A DNA stretch of 64,000 nucleotides. It comes from Diphasiastrum complanatum (Eukaryota > Streptophyta > Lycopodiopsida > Lycopodiales > Lycopodiaceae). Every line of letters starts with the position of its first letter. The stretch's first letter is position 1. Below, in pieces: positions 31,201 through 42,960 of the stretch. Under the pieces are notes generated by a model that saw nothing but the letters and a program-made list of their open reading frames with translations, had not been told where the DNA came from and did no database searches. The position numbers were made by a program, and so were the translations under genes. The DNA is taken from the NCBI GenBank assembly GCA_029204225.1, contig CM055106.1, positions 48,807,337 through 48,871,336 of the forward strand. Direction: 5' to 3'.

Positions 31201-33120
31201 GATCGATGCCGGTTGGGTGATCTGAAAGTGGACCCCTCCATCATTCTCTCTGACGTTAGCACGGAATTTGTGAACTCCATCCACTCAATTTCTGAGGTGG
31301 ACTTCAAAGTTCATGTGCGAGGCCAATTTTTCACCATTACTGAAGACTTGTTCTGCACAGCCCTCGGACTACCATTGATTGGATGGAAAAATGGTTTCAA
31401 CGAACAAAGACTCAGTGGATGAAGCAGCCACTTTTTGAGCAACTGTTTCGTACCCATGAAGGGATACAAAGATTTAAAATATCCGCAACACAACATTTAA
31501 ACTGTCCTGTAAATACGCGAACCAAGCAATATTTTTGACGGATGCAGATGTCACAATTTCAGCTCAAAATTTTGGTTACATATTGGACGCACTCGCCGGT
31601 AATCCAGTTTGCTTCGACGTTATTACCTACAGGGCTTTTTTGCGATGGATTAAGCATCAAAAGTTTTCTGGCGTTGGAGCACATGTTTCTCGATTGTGTG
31701 CCAATTTTGACATTTTGACCGAGCAAGAGAAAACAATGCTGATGGGAAGGATGTTGGCTCCAAAGCCAATTGATCTTTCCAGCATCCTGTCTGTTCCTAT
31801 TCCGGTTGCACCAGATGCTGCACCAGCAGTCGAAGTGGCAGCTCCCACTGCTATGGAGATTGATGCTGCACGATCCCAACCAGATACAGTTTCAGCTGGG
31901 GCAATGGATGGCGCTGTTGCTGATTCTTCAAAGTTCGCATCTGCTTCCACATCTCAGAAGCAGCAGAGTGCATCCACAACTAACGATGATGCAACCCAGT
32001 CCGACACAACAGACAAAGGACGAACGGCTGCAGAAGGCGATATTGGGGCTCCTATTGAAGATGAAGACGAACCAGACAGCCAGCCCCAGTGGTTTTGATC
32101 CATAACAGAAAAAGCCAAGAACTTAGTGGTTGAAGTGTACGAGTTGGATAAGTACCACCGACAACTCACCATGGAGCTTATCAACTTAGAGATGAAATCT
32201 CTAGACTCTCTCAAGGAGTCCCACGAGAAGATCGATTCGCTCGAATCAGACAACATGAAGATGATCGAACAAAATCGTTCTCTCGAAACACAGCTTCAGA
32301 ATCTAATAAAGGAAGTTGATTCTTGGAAGCAGACAAATAAGACGATTCAGGCCAAGTCTGATAATTTTTAGACTCAAAATGATTCTTTGAAACAACAACT
32401 CTTGGCTGCGAATCAACATAACGTCGCCCTCCAGAAATATTTGCAGGAGGAGCAAATGACGCGAATAAAGACAGAAGCTGCTATTTCTGTGAGCACTAAT
32501 GCAGGGTCAGTCACAGTCGACCTCATGAAGCTGAAGTAGCTCCAAGACCAGATGCTCAAAATTTTTTGAGTCGAGTTCTTACAACCGCTCGAGGATGCGA
32601 AGGCACTTGTCGTAGCCACCCCATCTTGCAGCAGGTCCGATTCTCACGACAAATATCTGTAGGCCTTGCTTTGCATTGATGACATCACACAACAACTTCA
32701 AGCTGTGCCATCTTGTTCTGGAGCCTCAGATCATCCTGAATTCTTGGAGGCAGTCGCGAAGATTGACAAGCTCGAACAGGAGCTGTCAGATCTCAAGCAG
32801 CAATTGGACGATTAGAAGCTGGCTGCTGAGTTGCAAACTCAAGACTTGGCAACTGTATCTACTCAACCAAAGCGAACACGACGAAATCAGTCGAAGGTAT
32901 GTGTTGACAGATTCCGTGCATTTGCTGAACGCTTCTGGAAATGGTGTCCACATGCATTTAATATCGAATTGCAATGGGAGAATGAGGAGGAAGAAGCGGA
33001 TGAGGCTCAGATGGTGGCAATGGTGGAAGACCTTATGGAGGAGGTTAACTTCATGGAGGAGCTCATTTTGGATGAACCTGCCTGCGATGATCAAGGATTC
33101 TGGTTGATGGAGGAGTGTTG
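31117..33120 (+). pseudogene. Long coiled-coil ORF1-like gene of the G family
   Basis: From the ATG at 31117: MASRSSSSSTII, then FKVHVRGQFFTITEDLFC.ALGLP, which resembles the N-terminal 'putative plant transposon protein' region found in ORF1 of plant Tat/Athila gypsy elements. After a stop at about 31422 and a frame change, a 187-residue run (31535-32098) holds YILDALAGNPVCFDVITYRAFLRWIKH and a long Ala/Ser/Thr/Pro-rich stretch. Then heptad-like, Leu/Glu/Lys-rich coiled-coil segments (32100-32850) and an acidic C-terminus ending at 33120. At least five stops interrupt about 650 codons. Function is unknown; possibly a gag-like or accessory protein. Confidence 0.65.
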
Positions 33121-34030
33121 AAGATTAAAGGCTGATTGATGCTTGTCAACCTTTTACCATGTTGAAGATTAAAGGCTGTCAACCTTTCACCTTGATTTAA
33201 AGGAACAACCAGCCAGCCCCCTACGAAGTTGGAAATCAACTCCTACCTCTATCCTGTTGTAAACAAACTTCATTTTAGGAAGTAGCATCAGGTAGTGACA
33301 GGTGTAATCAAGCCATGAATTTAGGCTTTAGTTGAGGCAACTAGAATGTAAGGAGGTGCACCGATTGGACACCGTGTGTAAAAGGAACATGAAAGATGAA
33401 GAGGACCCATTACACCAGCCTTGTCGCTTATACGGGGACAGCCTGGGGACAGCTTTGGCCCCGACCCAATAAGCGACTGACATGTGGAGTCAAGGCAGGG
33501 GACAAAACACCCCTTGACACTCGTGCGTCAGCAACGCGCTAGCGTCGGGACCACACCCACACTGGCGCCACCCTCACGCGGGACCACAAGGCGCTGGCAC
33601 AATGGGGGAGCGGGCGCCAGGCACCAGGCCTGTGCACAGGCACCTCCATGCTCACACATGCATGGGGGAAGTAGGGCAGTTTCATTATATATGCAGGCAG
33701 ATTCATTTCTCCCAGTTGATTATGGGATAAATTGAGATCACGTGGAAAATAAGTCAGGCAGGGCGGGCAGACAGGGTGGGCAGCAACAGGCCGGCACCTG
33801 GGACGCATGTCGGGCGGGAGCTGAAGAGGGTCGGGGCCAAACCCCGCCGTGCTAATAAGATACGAGGATTACACGAGTGTCCTTCATTGCCTCAGGTATT
33901 GCCTTAGCGCTTGTGCTTGTGCTTGTGCTTTTGCTTTTGCTTGATAGATGGAGATATAGAGCGATGGGAGGCAAAACCTTTTTTTTTTTTAAATCTTGCT
34001 TTGGTGACACTGATTTTGGCTTTGAATGAT
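33121..34030. other. GC-rich non-coding stretch
   Basis: A 45-base direct repeat of GTTGAAGATTAAAGGCTG begins at the ORF end (33115, 33160). From 33410 to 33850 the sequence is markedly GC- and CpG-rich compared with its surroundings and has no convincing frame. A (GTGCTT)-type hexamer run lies at 33911-33941. Confidence 0.55.
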
Positions 34031-34034
34031 GTTT

Positions 34035-34625
34035 TGCATATTGTAGAGGAGTTGCGAGAATTGCTGTTGTAGCAATTAATTGCCTGATTTACGTGAGGGC
34101 AATGGTATCCGTCCTGTGTTTGAGCAGATTAGGCGGTCTGGAGCTCACTAGTGGCGCATTGTCGATCGGCTTCACCAACATCATTGGGTACTCTGTTCTG
34201 TTCGGCCTTGCCTCAGGGATGAATCCCATTTGCTCTCAGGCGATCGGCTCCAAGAGCTGGTCCCTGAGTGGGCCTTTTCCTACATGGACAGTTCTTATTC
34301 TCCTCTACGCTTGCATCCCTATTGGTCTTCTCTGGAACAATCTTGAAAGAATTCTCCTTTTTTGGGCCACGAAACAAGCGTCACAGTAGTTGCAGGAACC
34401 TACTATTTATACATGCTGCCCAGACCTCATTGCAAACAGCATGCTCTAGCCTCTTAGAGTCTATCTCAGATCACAAGGCATCACGACTCCAATGACGCTG
34501 TGATCTGCTGCAGCAGTCTTGATCCACATCCCTCTGAATTCTTTGTTGGTGTTTGTCTTAAGCTGGGGTTTTTGGTGTAGCAATCGCTGCAGTTGGGACC
34601 AATTTCAGTCTGATTTTATTTAGCT
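34035..34625 (+). pseudogene. MATE/DTX efflux transporter pseudogene
   Basis: Multi-antimicrobial extrusion (MATE/DTX) transporters are membrane H+-coupled efflux carriers with 12 helices and about 500 residues. Here only the first half survives. VEELREL and, one frame over, [19 protein letters not shown] (34050-34115), then [46 protein letters not shown] (34130-34265), then [21 protein letters not shown] (34300-34370), PDLIANSML and PLRVYLRSQGITTPMTL (34420-34500), LIHIPLNSLLVFVL (34520-34560) and GVAIAAVGTNFSLILF to a TAA near 34624. At least two frameshifts and three in-frame stops destroy it. No intron is seen across it, which fits the intron-poor DTX group or a retrocopy. Confidence 0.9.
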
Positions 34626-35945
34626 AAATAGCAGTAATTGTGAATAACTGAAGGACAAGGCATAAAATGTCACTTTAATTAGAAACACTGCTTGTTGGAT
34701 AGCAAAGTGTACAGTTGCAGCATATACAAGCTTTTTCTTAGAGTTTTCATCTACACTCTTGAGACAAATAGGAGGGAGTAAATAGAGGGGCTTGAAAAAT
34801 TGAGAGCAACTTTGACCCCATTTGCTCTAAACCACCGGTCACTTAGGACAAACATGTGTTTGTCACTATTTTAATAATTATGTTGTCTATGAATAATGTA
34901 CAAATAAGGTTTCACAGTTCAATGGAATAAGTACTGGTCACTCGTAAACCAAAATATTTTTTTCCATTGACATAGTAATAGGCTCGAAGCACCAAATTAG
35001 GGTGCCTCAAATTTCCAGTAAGCTCCATGTGCTAAACAAACTCCTTGCCTAAAATGTTTACGTCTCAGCATTTTCACAGCCACAATAATTCCACTTTCAA
35101 AGAGAGCTTTATGAGCAATTCTAAAACTACCCTTTCCATAGCATTAGGCTCACAAAAGGTGATCTAATTCAAAGTTATGCTTAGGCCCTTGAAAAAAGCT
35201 AACCTACTTATCTCTACTTATGGGACTTATACAAAATACTAAGCAAAAAAATCCCTATTTTTCTCAAGTCCCCTTGAAGATTTTTTCAAAGACATATTAG
35301 AGTTTTTTTTTTGGATGCAAGAAAGCACACTTCCACCTGAAAGAGCATGAAGAACATTCACATCTACAAGTTAGAATGCACCAAATCAGTAAACAAAATT
35401 ATATTGGACAAACAACGTTGTTGACAAAAAGTTATTACCAATAGTTCAAAAATGTTGGGAGATGCATCCCTATATGTTAATTTTAAAAAGTCTTATCATA
35501 TTTACAATTTGTACTACTCATGACAAAAAGATTGCAAATCATTTAGAATCATTCTATATAGATATATTTGCTTCATGTGGTTCAAATAGTTACAACATAT
35601 TAAAAAAAACGACCCAAGTAATTCCAAAAAAATATTGGTACTTGAAAAGGCTTCACTACATATAAAAAATAATAATAAAGTTGAATGTCAAATGTAAACA
35701 CTTAAACCATGTTTTCATTTGTCATAACAAAATCTCCAAATTTTAAATCTAAACAAGTGGCTACAATATCTTGCTCATTTTGAATAACGTGCATAAATAA
35801 CATATACAAAGTTGTCTCCTTCAATTAACATTATGAAAAGTACCCACAAAATGACAAGAATCATCTAAAAACCATTCAACATTGATTTCATGTTTTTGTT
35901 TCTAAAAGTTTATGATTTGTTAGATATGATATGTCTTTGAGGTTC
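34626..35945. other. No recognisable gene
   Basis: AT-rich DNA with poly-A and poly-T runs and short incidental frames only. I see no LTR ends or coding signatures. Confidence 0.6.
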
Positions 35946-35952
35946 TAGTTCT

Positions 35953-36180
35953 ATGTTGGATAGAATTGAGATGCTTGATAGGCAAGCTAGAAAAGAAGGG
36001 GAGCCTTCTACCTTTTATGATTTATTGATTAAGAGGGAATCTTGCATGATTAATCTTGATTGTGTGTCTATTGAGGATTGGAAAGGACTCAAAGAGGTAG
36101 CAAGGATGAGGTTTCACACTCATCTTCACCTATTCTACTTCATGTTGGAGGAGGATCACATCATTTTATCTCATTTTTAA
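35953..36180 (+). CDS. Unknown short ORF next to R2
   Basis: A 75-residue open frame beginning MLDRIEMLDRQARKEGEPSTF. It matches no family I recognise. It lies 200-odd bases upstream of the R2 repeat on the same strand and may be an earlier exon or part of the same decayed reading frame. Confidence 0.3.
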   Translation: MLDRIEMLDRQARKEGEPSTFYDLLIKRESCMINLDCVSIEDWKGLKEVARMRFHTHLHLFYFMLEEDHIILSHF

Positions 36181-36389
36181 TGGTGGTGACATGGATTTGA
36201 CTATGGCTAGTGAAGTGGTGTAATCTTTTATGATTTCAGTTACATGTTTGAGGTGCTGGTTTTATACAAGTTTGGATCTATAAAAAGTGTTTTGATTAGA
36301 GGTTATGATGTACTTCTAGACAAACATATGGTTGGTCTTTGTTTGCTTCATTAAAACCAAGTGGAATTTGGCAATTTGCAGCTAGGAAA

Positions 36390-37080
36390 AGGCATCAAGA
36401 TGGAACTCAAGGGTCAAAGCAATGAGGATATATTTTTGTAGGTGTTTGAAGACTTGTGTAAAGGCAAAGGATCAGCAAAGAAGTGTTCTTATATCCTACT
36501 TTACTTATATATCATGTTTGAGCAATTTCATGTGAATGTGTGCAAATTGTCAAGATATGATGAAACTAGTCACATTGTTCTTCGTCCTTTTGAGGATGGA
36601 CTAGTAATCTTGGTTGGTTTTGCTGATGTGAAGGAGGTTCATTATGTCACTCATTCATACATAAGCTCTCAAATGTTGAGGATCTCTTATGGCAAGATGG
36701 AGATGGAGGCTCATTCATGGAGGTTCATGTTGCAAACACTTCACATGAAGTGAAATATGGAGAAGGTGTGCAAGAATTTGTTGATCACTCAGATTTGTTG
36801 CTTGGTTTCTACTGTTTTCTAGAGATATCAAAGGTGGAAGCATGAAGGGATCATAGCATTTACATTCTATTTTGTTCTTCATGTACTAGTTTCATCTTGA
36901 TATGTAAAATTGATGTAAGAGATAGTGAATCATCCAATATAGACATTATTATCTATATCAATTATGAACGTTTCTATTTTGAGCATTACATGATCATTGA
37001 GAGGAGATCTATTCTTAGGATGGAGATCATTCTTAAGTTAGATCAAATTAGTCTGGTTAAAAGAGCAAGTAGAGCTGAAG
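36390..37080 (+). repeat. R2 dispersed coding-like repeat, copy 1
   Basis: Aligns with the minus strand of 51545-52190. Both copies encode similar residues in the same frame order: a D/E-rich start with EDLCKGKG.AKK, MFEQFHVNVCKLSRYDETS, HYVTHSYISSQ, YGKMEMEAHSW, then a non-coding-like part with CTTGATATGTAAAATTGATGTAAGA and TTTCTATTTTGAGCATTACA. The 103-residue frame 36442-36753 is open here. Protein-level similarity suggests an element-encoded protein that I cannot identify. Confidence 0.65.
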
Positions 37081-37089
37081 AAGTGTGAG

Positions 37090-37765
37090 AAATTATCAAC
37101 TAGCTACTTGACTATTATTGGCAATTTGGAGGCAAATACATGGTAGGACTAGCATAGAGAAATACTTCAAATGTTCTCTTCATCTTTGGAAAACTTTCTT
37201 CTTCTATCCTCTTGTCTTCGTCTATCTCTTCTCTCTTGATATTGGTAGTTCTAGTGTGTAGAATGCATCTAAATTTGCATGACATGATTCCACATGTGTG
37301 AGAACTATTGTACAACTGTTGTAGTATGGACATGGTTAGTAGGTAATTGGGTCTTAGCATTCATAATGGTTTATGCATGATTTCCCATAAACTAGCGTGC
37401 TAGAAGTGAGATTTTCTATATTGTTGATGTTGTGTGATGTCCACTTGATTAAGCCAAAGATCCAAGATCTACTTGAGTCATAATTAGATCTAAATTTTTC
37501 ACATTAAGAGATGTTTATAGGATTATGTAGTACAGAGTGAAAACAACCAGTGTCACTTCTAAAGTTGTCTCACATTGAGGTCCTCACAAGTGACATGTTT
37601 GTTACATTGAAATCCATTGAAATTTTTGTATCTAGTCAATATCTTCGTGTAGTTAGAAAAAAATGTAGTTAATATTATATGGCACACCATGTGCTACATA
37701 ATCAGTGAACATGAGTAGAATGAAACTCGTAAAACTCACAAAAAATTCACTCATAGATGTCGGGA
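37090..37765. other. No recognisable gene
   Basis: Short frames only. A CACATGTGTG palindrome lies at 37291-37300 on the same kind of AT-rich background seen near other LTR-like blocks. Confidence 0.5.
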
Positions 37766-37769
37766 ATAG

Positions 37770-38694
37770 GTGCGTTGCGACAGGGCGACTACTCCCCGAA
37801 ACCACATCTATCAGATTCAGGCTGACTTCAATAGTTCGAAGTCTGCCCTACTTGATCACAGCTTCGAAGTCACTGGATCGGGACTATTGATTCCATAACC
37901 ATGCACATATTAGATAGGCTTATAAATTATAACGTGCGAAAGCATGTTCATAGCGTAATTTAGAGCATCAACACAAGATAATCAGTCATAAGAACATTTT
38001 AATCTACAAATAAAGGGATCTTCATGGCATGAAATAAACATCAAACAAAATAAACATGCATTCAACATAGTACGCAAGATGACCTAAATTATTGGAACAA
38101 ATTATTCAGTCAAAGATAGTACAATGTGTCTAAAGATACAAGTAGAATCACGTTCTTCCTAAAACTATACTCTTGTGAAGCAGAGAGGAAGAGCGAATTA
38201 TCGCGACTCTGGTTGTTCGATTGAAGCGAGTAGTTGAATTATGAATATTGAGTAACGTAGCAACTAATGTGTTGTTAGTTATATAGGCATGGATAATTGG
38301 TTAAAAGAATGCTTAATCTGTACTTTACAATTAGGATTAAGGAAACTGTTGTTGGTAGTTGCCTTCGGACAGTATCTGATTCCGTTGGAGATTCGGTCCA
38401 GGCGTGACTCAATGTACTTGTTGATCTGCCAATAGTTGGATTACGGCCGATTGTACGAGGCTGGCCGAATAATCTAGGCTAGTCACATAATCCAGGATGG
38501 CCGAACAATTTAGGTTGGCCAAATTGTCAAGGGTGTCTGAACAATGGATGGAACACTGTCACCGATTCTTTTGTATTTCTACAAAGTATTAGAAAACAAA
38601 TGTATATACGCAGAGTATGTGATTGTGTGGTTATTTACAAGTAGCAGGTGAATGGATCTAGATTAGCAGAGAGATAGGGATGGAGAGGATAGCA
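37770..38694 (-). repeat. Minus-strand copia LTR, copy 2 of the 9.2-kb repeat
   Basis: The sense start TGCTATCCTC at 38694 directly follows the tract AAGGGAGGGGGG (PPT) and a copia RNase H tail. The block aligns with 9240-10265. The lower edge is approximate; no primer site was found there. Confidence 0.7.
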
Positions 38695-38705
38695 CCCCCC
38701 CTCCC

Positions 38706-38850
38706 TTAATCTGGATCCTTCAATGCCTTGATTTCAAATTCAAGATAGCACAGAAGTTCTTGTAATCTCTTAGTAAAGATGTCAACTGCCTAGAACTGAG
38801 TTCTGCAAAACTTCAGACTCACCTCATTGAGTATTCTGCTCCTAGCTAAA
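38706..38850 (-). pseudogene. Copia RNase H C-terminal tail
   Basis: Minus strand: SLKFCRTQF, a stop where Gln-x is usual, then AVDIFTKRLQELLCYLEF and a stop at 38706-38708. The DIFTK motif near the end of pol is diagnostic of copia RNase H. Everything upstream is lost at about 38850. Confidence 0.82.
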
Positions 38851-39099
38851 AGCATGGTTTGGTGGTAAAAAAAAATTACCCATTTTTCATAGTACCTTTT
38901 GGTAGTACATGTCAATTTTGAGAGATTTTATTACTCATAATCTATATTGCGAATTCAATACTTATGGTAGTACATTTCACACTTTTTGGAGTTTGATAGG
39001 TGCTACGAGTTAATGCAACGAAGGCGTCCTTGACAATGACGAGCCTAGTAATGATGGGCCTTTTTTTATCTAATTGAATTTGGAACAAAGGCTTTGACG

Positions 39100-39285
39100 T
39101 CCAAATGATTAGTTCATTGCTAACATTGCTTTCTGCTATCAGTTCATTGCTATCTTGCTTTTTGCTAGATTGGTTCATTGCTATCATTTCTTTTTGCTAT
39201 CAATTCATTGCTATCGTTGCCTTCTTCTAGATCGATTCATAGTTATCGTTGCTCTCTACTATCAGTTCATTGTTATCGTTTTTCT
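39100..39285 (+). repeat. TTCATTGCTATC imperfect tandem repeat
   Basis: Six or more copies of (A/G)TTCATTGCTATC-like units alternate with TTGCTTTTTGCTAGAT-like spacers at about 33-37 base intervals. It gives an artificial hydrophobic frame on the plus strand. Confidence 0.7.
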
Positions 39286-39356
39286 CTTCACTTTCTTTTG
39301 TTTGAAACATCTTCTTGCATTCTGCAAAATTGATCTTGATCATCTACTGTAAAAGA

Positions 39357-41660
39357 TGAGGACACCTGCAAGGAAATGGAAAGCCGCCTCTAAGGCCACT
39401 GCTGAAAATCATGAGACATGAATGCACCTCCCAACATACACAAACGACCACAAACTAGTTACCAAGCCGGATCACCAAGGAAAATGGGGGTCATGGATCA
39501 ATAAAAAACCACACATTCACAACTTGACAAATCATCTACTGCGGCTGGCGATCGTTCTAGCCACAAGAGAAAGGGTAAATTAAGCATTGTAGGTTTCTAT
39601 TTGTAATGAATTTTGTTAATTTTGGTATTATGGTAGTAATTTACTGCTTTTGGTTCTTAATTTGGTACTTTAGCTATTGTTGGTATATAATTTGGTACTT
39701 TAGCTGCCTTTGATACTTAATTTGGTACTTTAGTTGCTTTTGGTACTTAATTTGGTACTTTCGGTTTATGGTCTGGTACTATTAGTACTACCTTTTGGGT
39801 ATTTGGTGATTTCTAACCTACTTGCTTGGTTATTTGGTACTTTTTTATGTGAGGATTTATAGTGAATAGTTTGTGCTAAAATTAACATTATCTGTTTTGC
39901 AAGAAATAACAAAATGGATGAGCACCCGATCCTACAGGAGTTCTGTTACTCAGCCCAGGAGCTTCATGAAGAGTATGGCTTGAGCCTAGAGGCAAACTTG
40001 CAAAAGACCTGCTAGACAATCAGTGGCTAACGTTATTCAGGCAGAGATATAAAAAAAATGCTAAGATATATCTTAATCAACTGCATCCACGATTTGTGGA
40101 TGACTATTGTTTGCTATTCCACAAGGTGTACCAAGCTCCCCTCTCTTGTGGCAAAATCATAGCCTGATTCGCCAAATTCTATGCATTTGAGTGCTGCAAG
40201 GTCGCAAAATTGGACTCTGCCTATTACAAGATAGCATGGGCTAGATTTGGGAAGAATGTGATTGCAATGTGTAGCAGCAAGAAGGATGGCGTTCAGAATA
40301 AGCTTGAAAATTGGAGCAGGGCTAACGGGCCCCCTCAGAGTGTGCAGCTAGGAGGTGGAGTCAAGAGGGAGTTCTCCAGCAAGTTCGGAGGTGAGGACAG
40401 TGTGTCCCACGCTACTTTGTCCACTCTAGAATATATGCCTGAAGTGGAGGCGATGAATCAGAGAGTCACAAACAAATCAGGGAGGATGCTTGAAAGGCTG
40501 TCAGAAATTAAAGGACAACATTCAGAAGAAGAAAGAAAAACTACTGGTCAGGCAGAGAGAAAACACCGTCGTCCAAATGATCAAGGACGAGATTGCTGAG
40601 CTAGAGAAGCGTCTGGTTCAGCTGTGGACACAGACTCCTCCCAATGAAGAGGAGATAAAACAAGTGGATGCTGAGCTCAATTTAGCCAGGTGCATGCTAA
40701 AAAGGTGGAAGTGTAAGCAGATGACTAGTCCCTCGCAAGGGAGGTTGCAAAGGAGGAGAGAAATTTTTTGGTAGTCTTCTTTTTGTTGTTTGGTACTTTT
40801 CATTCTTTTGAAGCTTATGAACGCGTTGTTGTCATTTTAATGAAACCTTTGGAACTTTTAATAATTTTCATGTTGTTTGAATTTTTTTTTTACTTTTGGT
40901 ACTTTGAAATTTGATATTTGGTACTTTTGGTGGCTTTCCATATTAAATAACTCGTTCTTCCGGAAATGTTGTGCCTATAGTACTTTTGCAATTTGCTACT
41001 ACTGGTAGTTTTTGTAATACTAGAATTTTTGCAATTTGGTACTATCCGAACCTTTGACAATTTTGGCCCTATTGGATTTGAACTTCTAGTTTGTTTTGAA
41101 TTTTTTAGCTATTATTTGGTACTTTTGAAACTTTTGGTGTATTGTTTGGTACTTTCTACGCGCTGTTAACTTTTCTTACTATTGTTACTTTTGTAGTTTG
41201 GTACTTTTGACATATTTGGTACTATTGGTTTAAATTTTTTTTGGTCTGTTTGAAACTTTTAAGGTCTTGTTTGGTACTTTAGATACTTCTAGATTCGTTT
41301 TTAGTACTGTTTGGCAGTTTTTGTACTTTGTTTGAAACTTTTAAGGTCCAGTTTAGTACTTTTGGTACTTCTGGATTCGCTTTTTAGTACTGTTTGGCAC
41401 TTTTATGCATTGTTTGCGGTACTTTTTTGAAAAGCCTTGGTAGTTTTAAAGCTAATGTATATAGTGTGGGCTATTGTTTGGTATTGTTGTTTAATGTTTG
41501 GTGCTATTTTGTAATAATTCAGATTTTCATTGTAGAGGGAATACGAAATGCTGGAGTCAGATTGGAAGGATGCTCAAGGGCACACTGATTTTGTGAACCT
41601 CATGCAAGAGAGGATCAATAGGGGACACAAATTCACTTTGTTCTCGAGGCTTCACATGGT
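39357..41660 (+). pseudogene. Unidentified multi-exon-looking gene
   Basis: Three coding-like segments separated by repeat-filled gaps. Segment 1 (39357-39570) starts MRTPARKWKAASKATAENHE with a stop. Segment 2 (39911-40774) starts MDEHPILQEFCYSAQELHEEYGL; after a frameshift it reads LHPRFVDDYCLLFHKVYQAPLS, AYYKIAWARFGKNVIAMCSSKK, and, after another shift near 40490, a Lys/Glu-rich coiled coil (KLKDNIQKKKEKLLVR...EELEKRL-like) ending with a stop at 40772. Segment 3 (41538-41660) follows an acceptor-like TTTTCATTGTAG and reads REYEMLESDWKDAQGHTDFV...RGHKFTLFSRLH up to a GTGAGT donor. I do not recognise the family; it could be a captured host gene or a transposon-encoded protein. Two frameshifts and stops argue it is degraded. 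Confidence 0.5.
39640..41475 (+). repeat. TTTGGTACTTT-rich intron-like sequence
   Basis: By eye about 16 exact TTGGTAC occurrences (plus many one-base variants such as TTAGTAC and TTGGCAC) lie in 39640-39850 and 40780-41475, on both sides of the coding-like segment 39911-40774 and almost none inside it. This restriction to the two gaps supports their being introns or repeat-filled spacers. Confidence 0.75.
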
Positions 41661-41664
41661 GAGT

Positions 41665-42960
41665 GGGGTAGACTATATCCACGCCCTTGGGTTTTGCATT
41701 GCATGCGATGAGTCTTTGGACGCCACTTTTTTTCTCGAATCATTATTGTTTGCATGCACGCATTCTTATCATCCATTATGTTTTGCTGTGACCATAAGCA
41801 CCAAATACTTTTTTAGCACAACATGTTTATATGCATTCAGAAATAAAAGTACAAGATATCAATCCTCATGATCATCAGTATGTAACTATAAATAGATCAA
41901 AATGTATGCACTCTACTATATGTTTTTTGATTGATGCTCTTCAAATCACGATTTAAATATTTCAACGTTTTTCTTCTTTCAGATTTATATCCATCAAACA
42001 TAAGTGAATGGGAGCCAGCACTACTGGAAATTAAGTCCATAGTTGTCTCCTTGGTGAATACAATTTCTATTTTCAAGAATCTTCCTGCAGGAATCATAAA
42101 GTTTCCTATTTTGCTAGTCTGCAAAATCACTGTTGTGGGTATTTCCTGTAAATAAACAAATAAGTGGGTCTCGATATACCTGATAGGTGGTCTGCTAGCT
42201 CTTGGTGATCTTTTGGAAAATAGAGGAACTTGATCATTTTCATCATATTGTAGTTATTGAACTGCAACATCATCATCTTATGATTCGTCATTGATATGTT
42301 GTTCGTCAAAAGTAGATGAGCTTGGACCTTCAATGGGAATAGTCAATTGAGGAACCGGGAAGTTCAATATGTCAGGAGAATCTAGGCAAAGATTGAGTAC
42401 TCCGCAATGTACCTCTCACTTAGCTTGAAGTAGCTCTCTTTGAATCAGACACATGCACTTAGAGTTTGCACTAGTCCGATCTCAACGCGAACTGTCCCTT
42501 AGCGTCCGTTCAAAATACCAAGTCTCTCATGCAAGACTCAACTTTCACAGTTCCTTCATTGATCAGCTGCCTTACACGCAACACAAGCCAGCGTACTCAT
42601 ATGTTTTCTCATCATTGCTGGTCCAGAGAAAGCCTATAACAAACTTTCCTTTCCACAACAAAAACTTGTCAACTTATTAGGTCCAAAGTTTGTCAGTCTC
42701 CTCGTGTGAGTATGGCTAGGTCACCTTGAATTTGCCCCCATTTTGATCAACTTTCATTCAAAATTTGCCCCAAGAGAGAGGTGTGTGTGATAGTTCCCCT
42801 CCACTTATAAAATCAGCTGATCGGACTTAGAGTAGAGTTCTTCGGACAAAAAGCCTTTCCAACACTTTGCTTCCCATCTGCTAGGATTATGGCTCGATCC
42901 AACTTGTTGCCAATCTCTGAAGAGGATCTTAGTCTTTCCCCTTTGAGAAAAAACCCAACT
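41665..42960. other. No recognisable gene
   Basis: Only incidental frames. The part after 42400 becomes less AT-rich and leads into the 252-bp duplication. Confidence 0.5.

Noticed and set aside
31559-32256. Three overlapping minus-strand ORFs of about 100 residues
   Set aside because: Shadows of the plus-strand ORF1-like gene, produced by its biased codon composition.
39155-39352. Hydrophobic 65-residue ORF resembling a membrane peptide
   Set aside because: Produced by the TTCATTGCTATC tandem repeat; not evidence of a gene.
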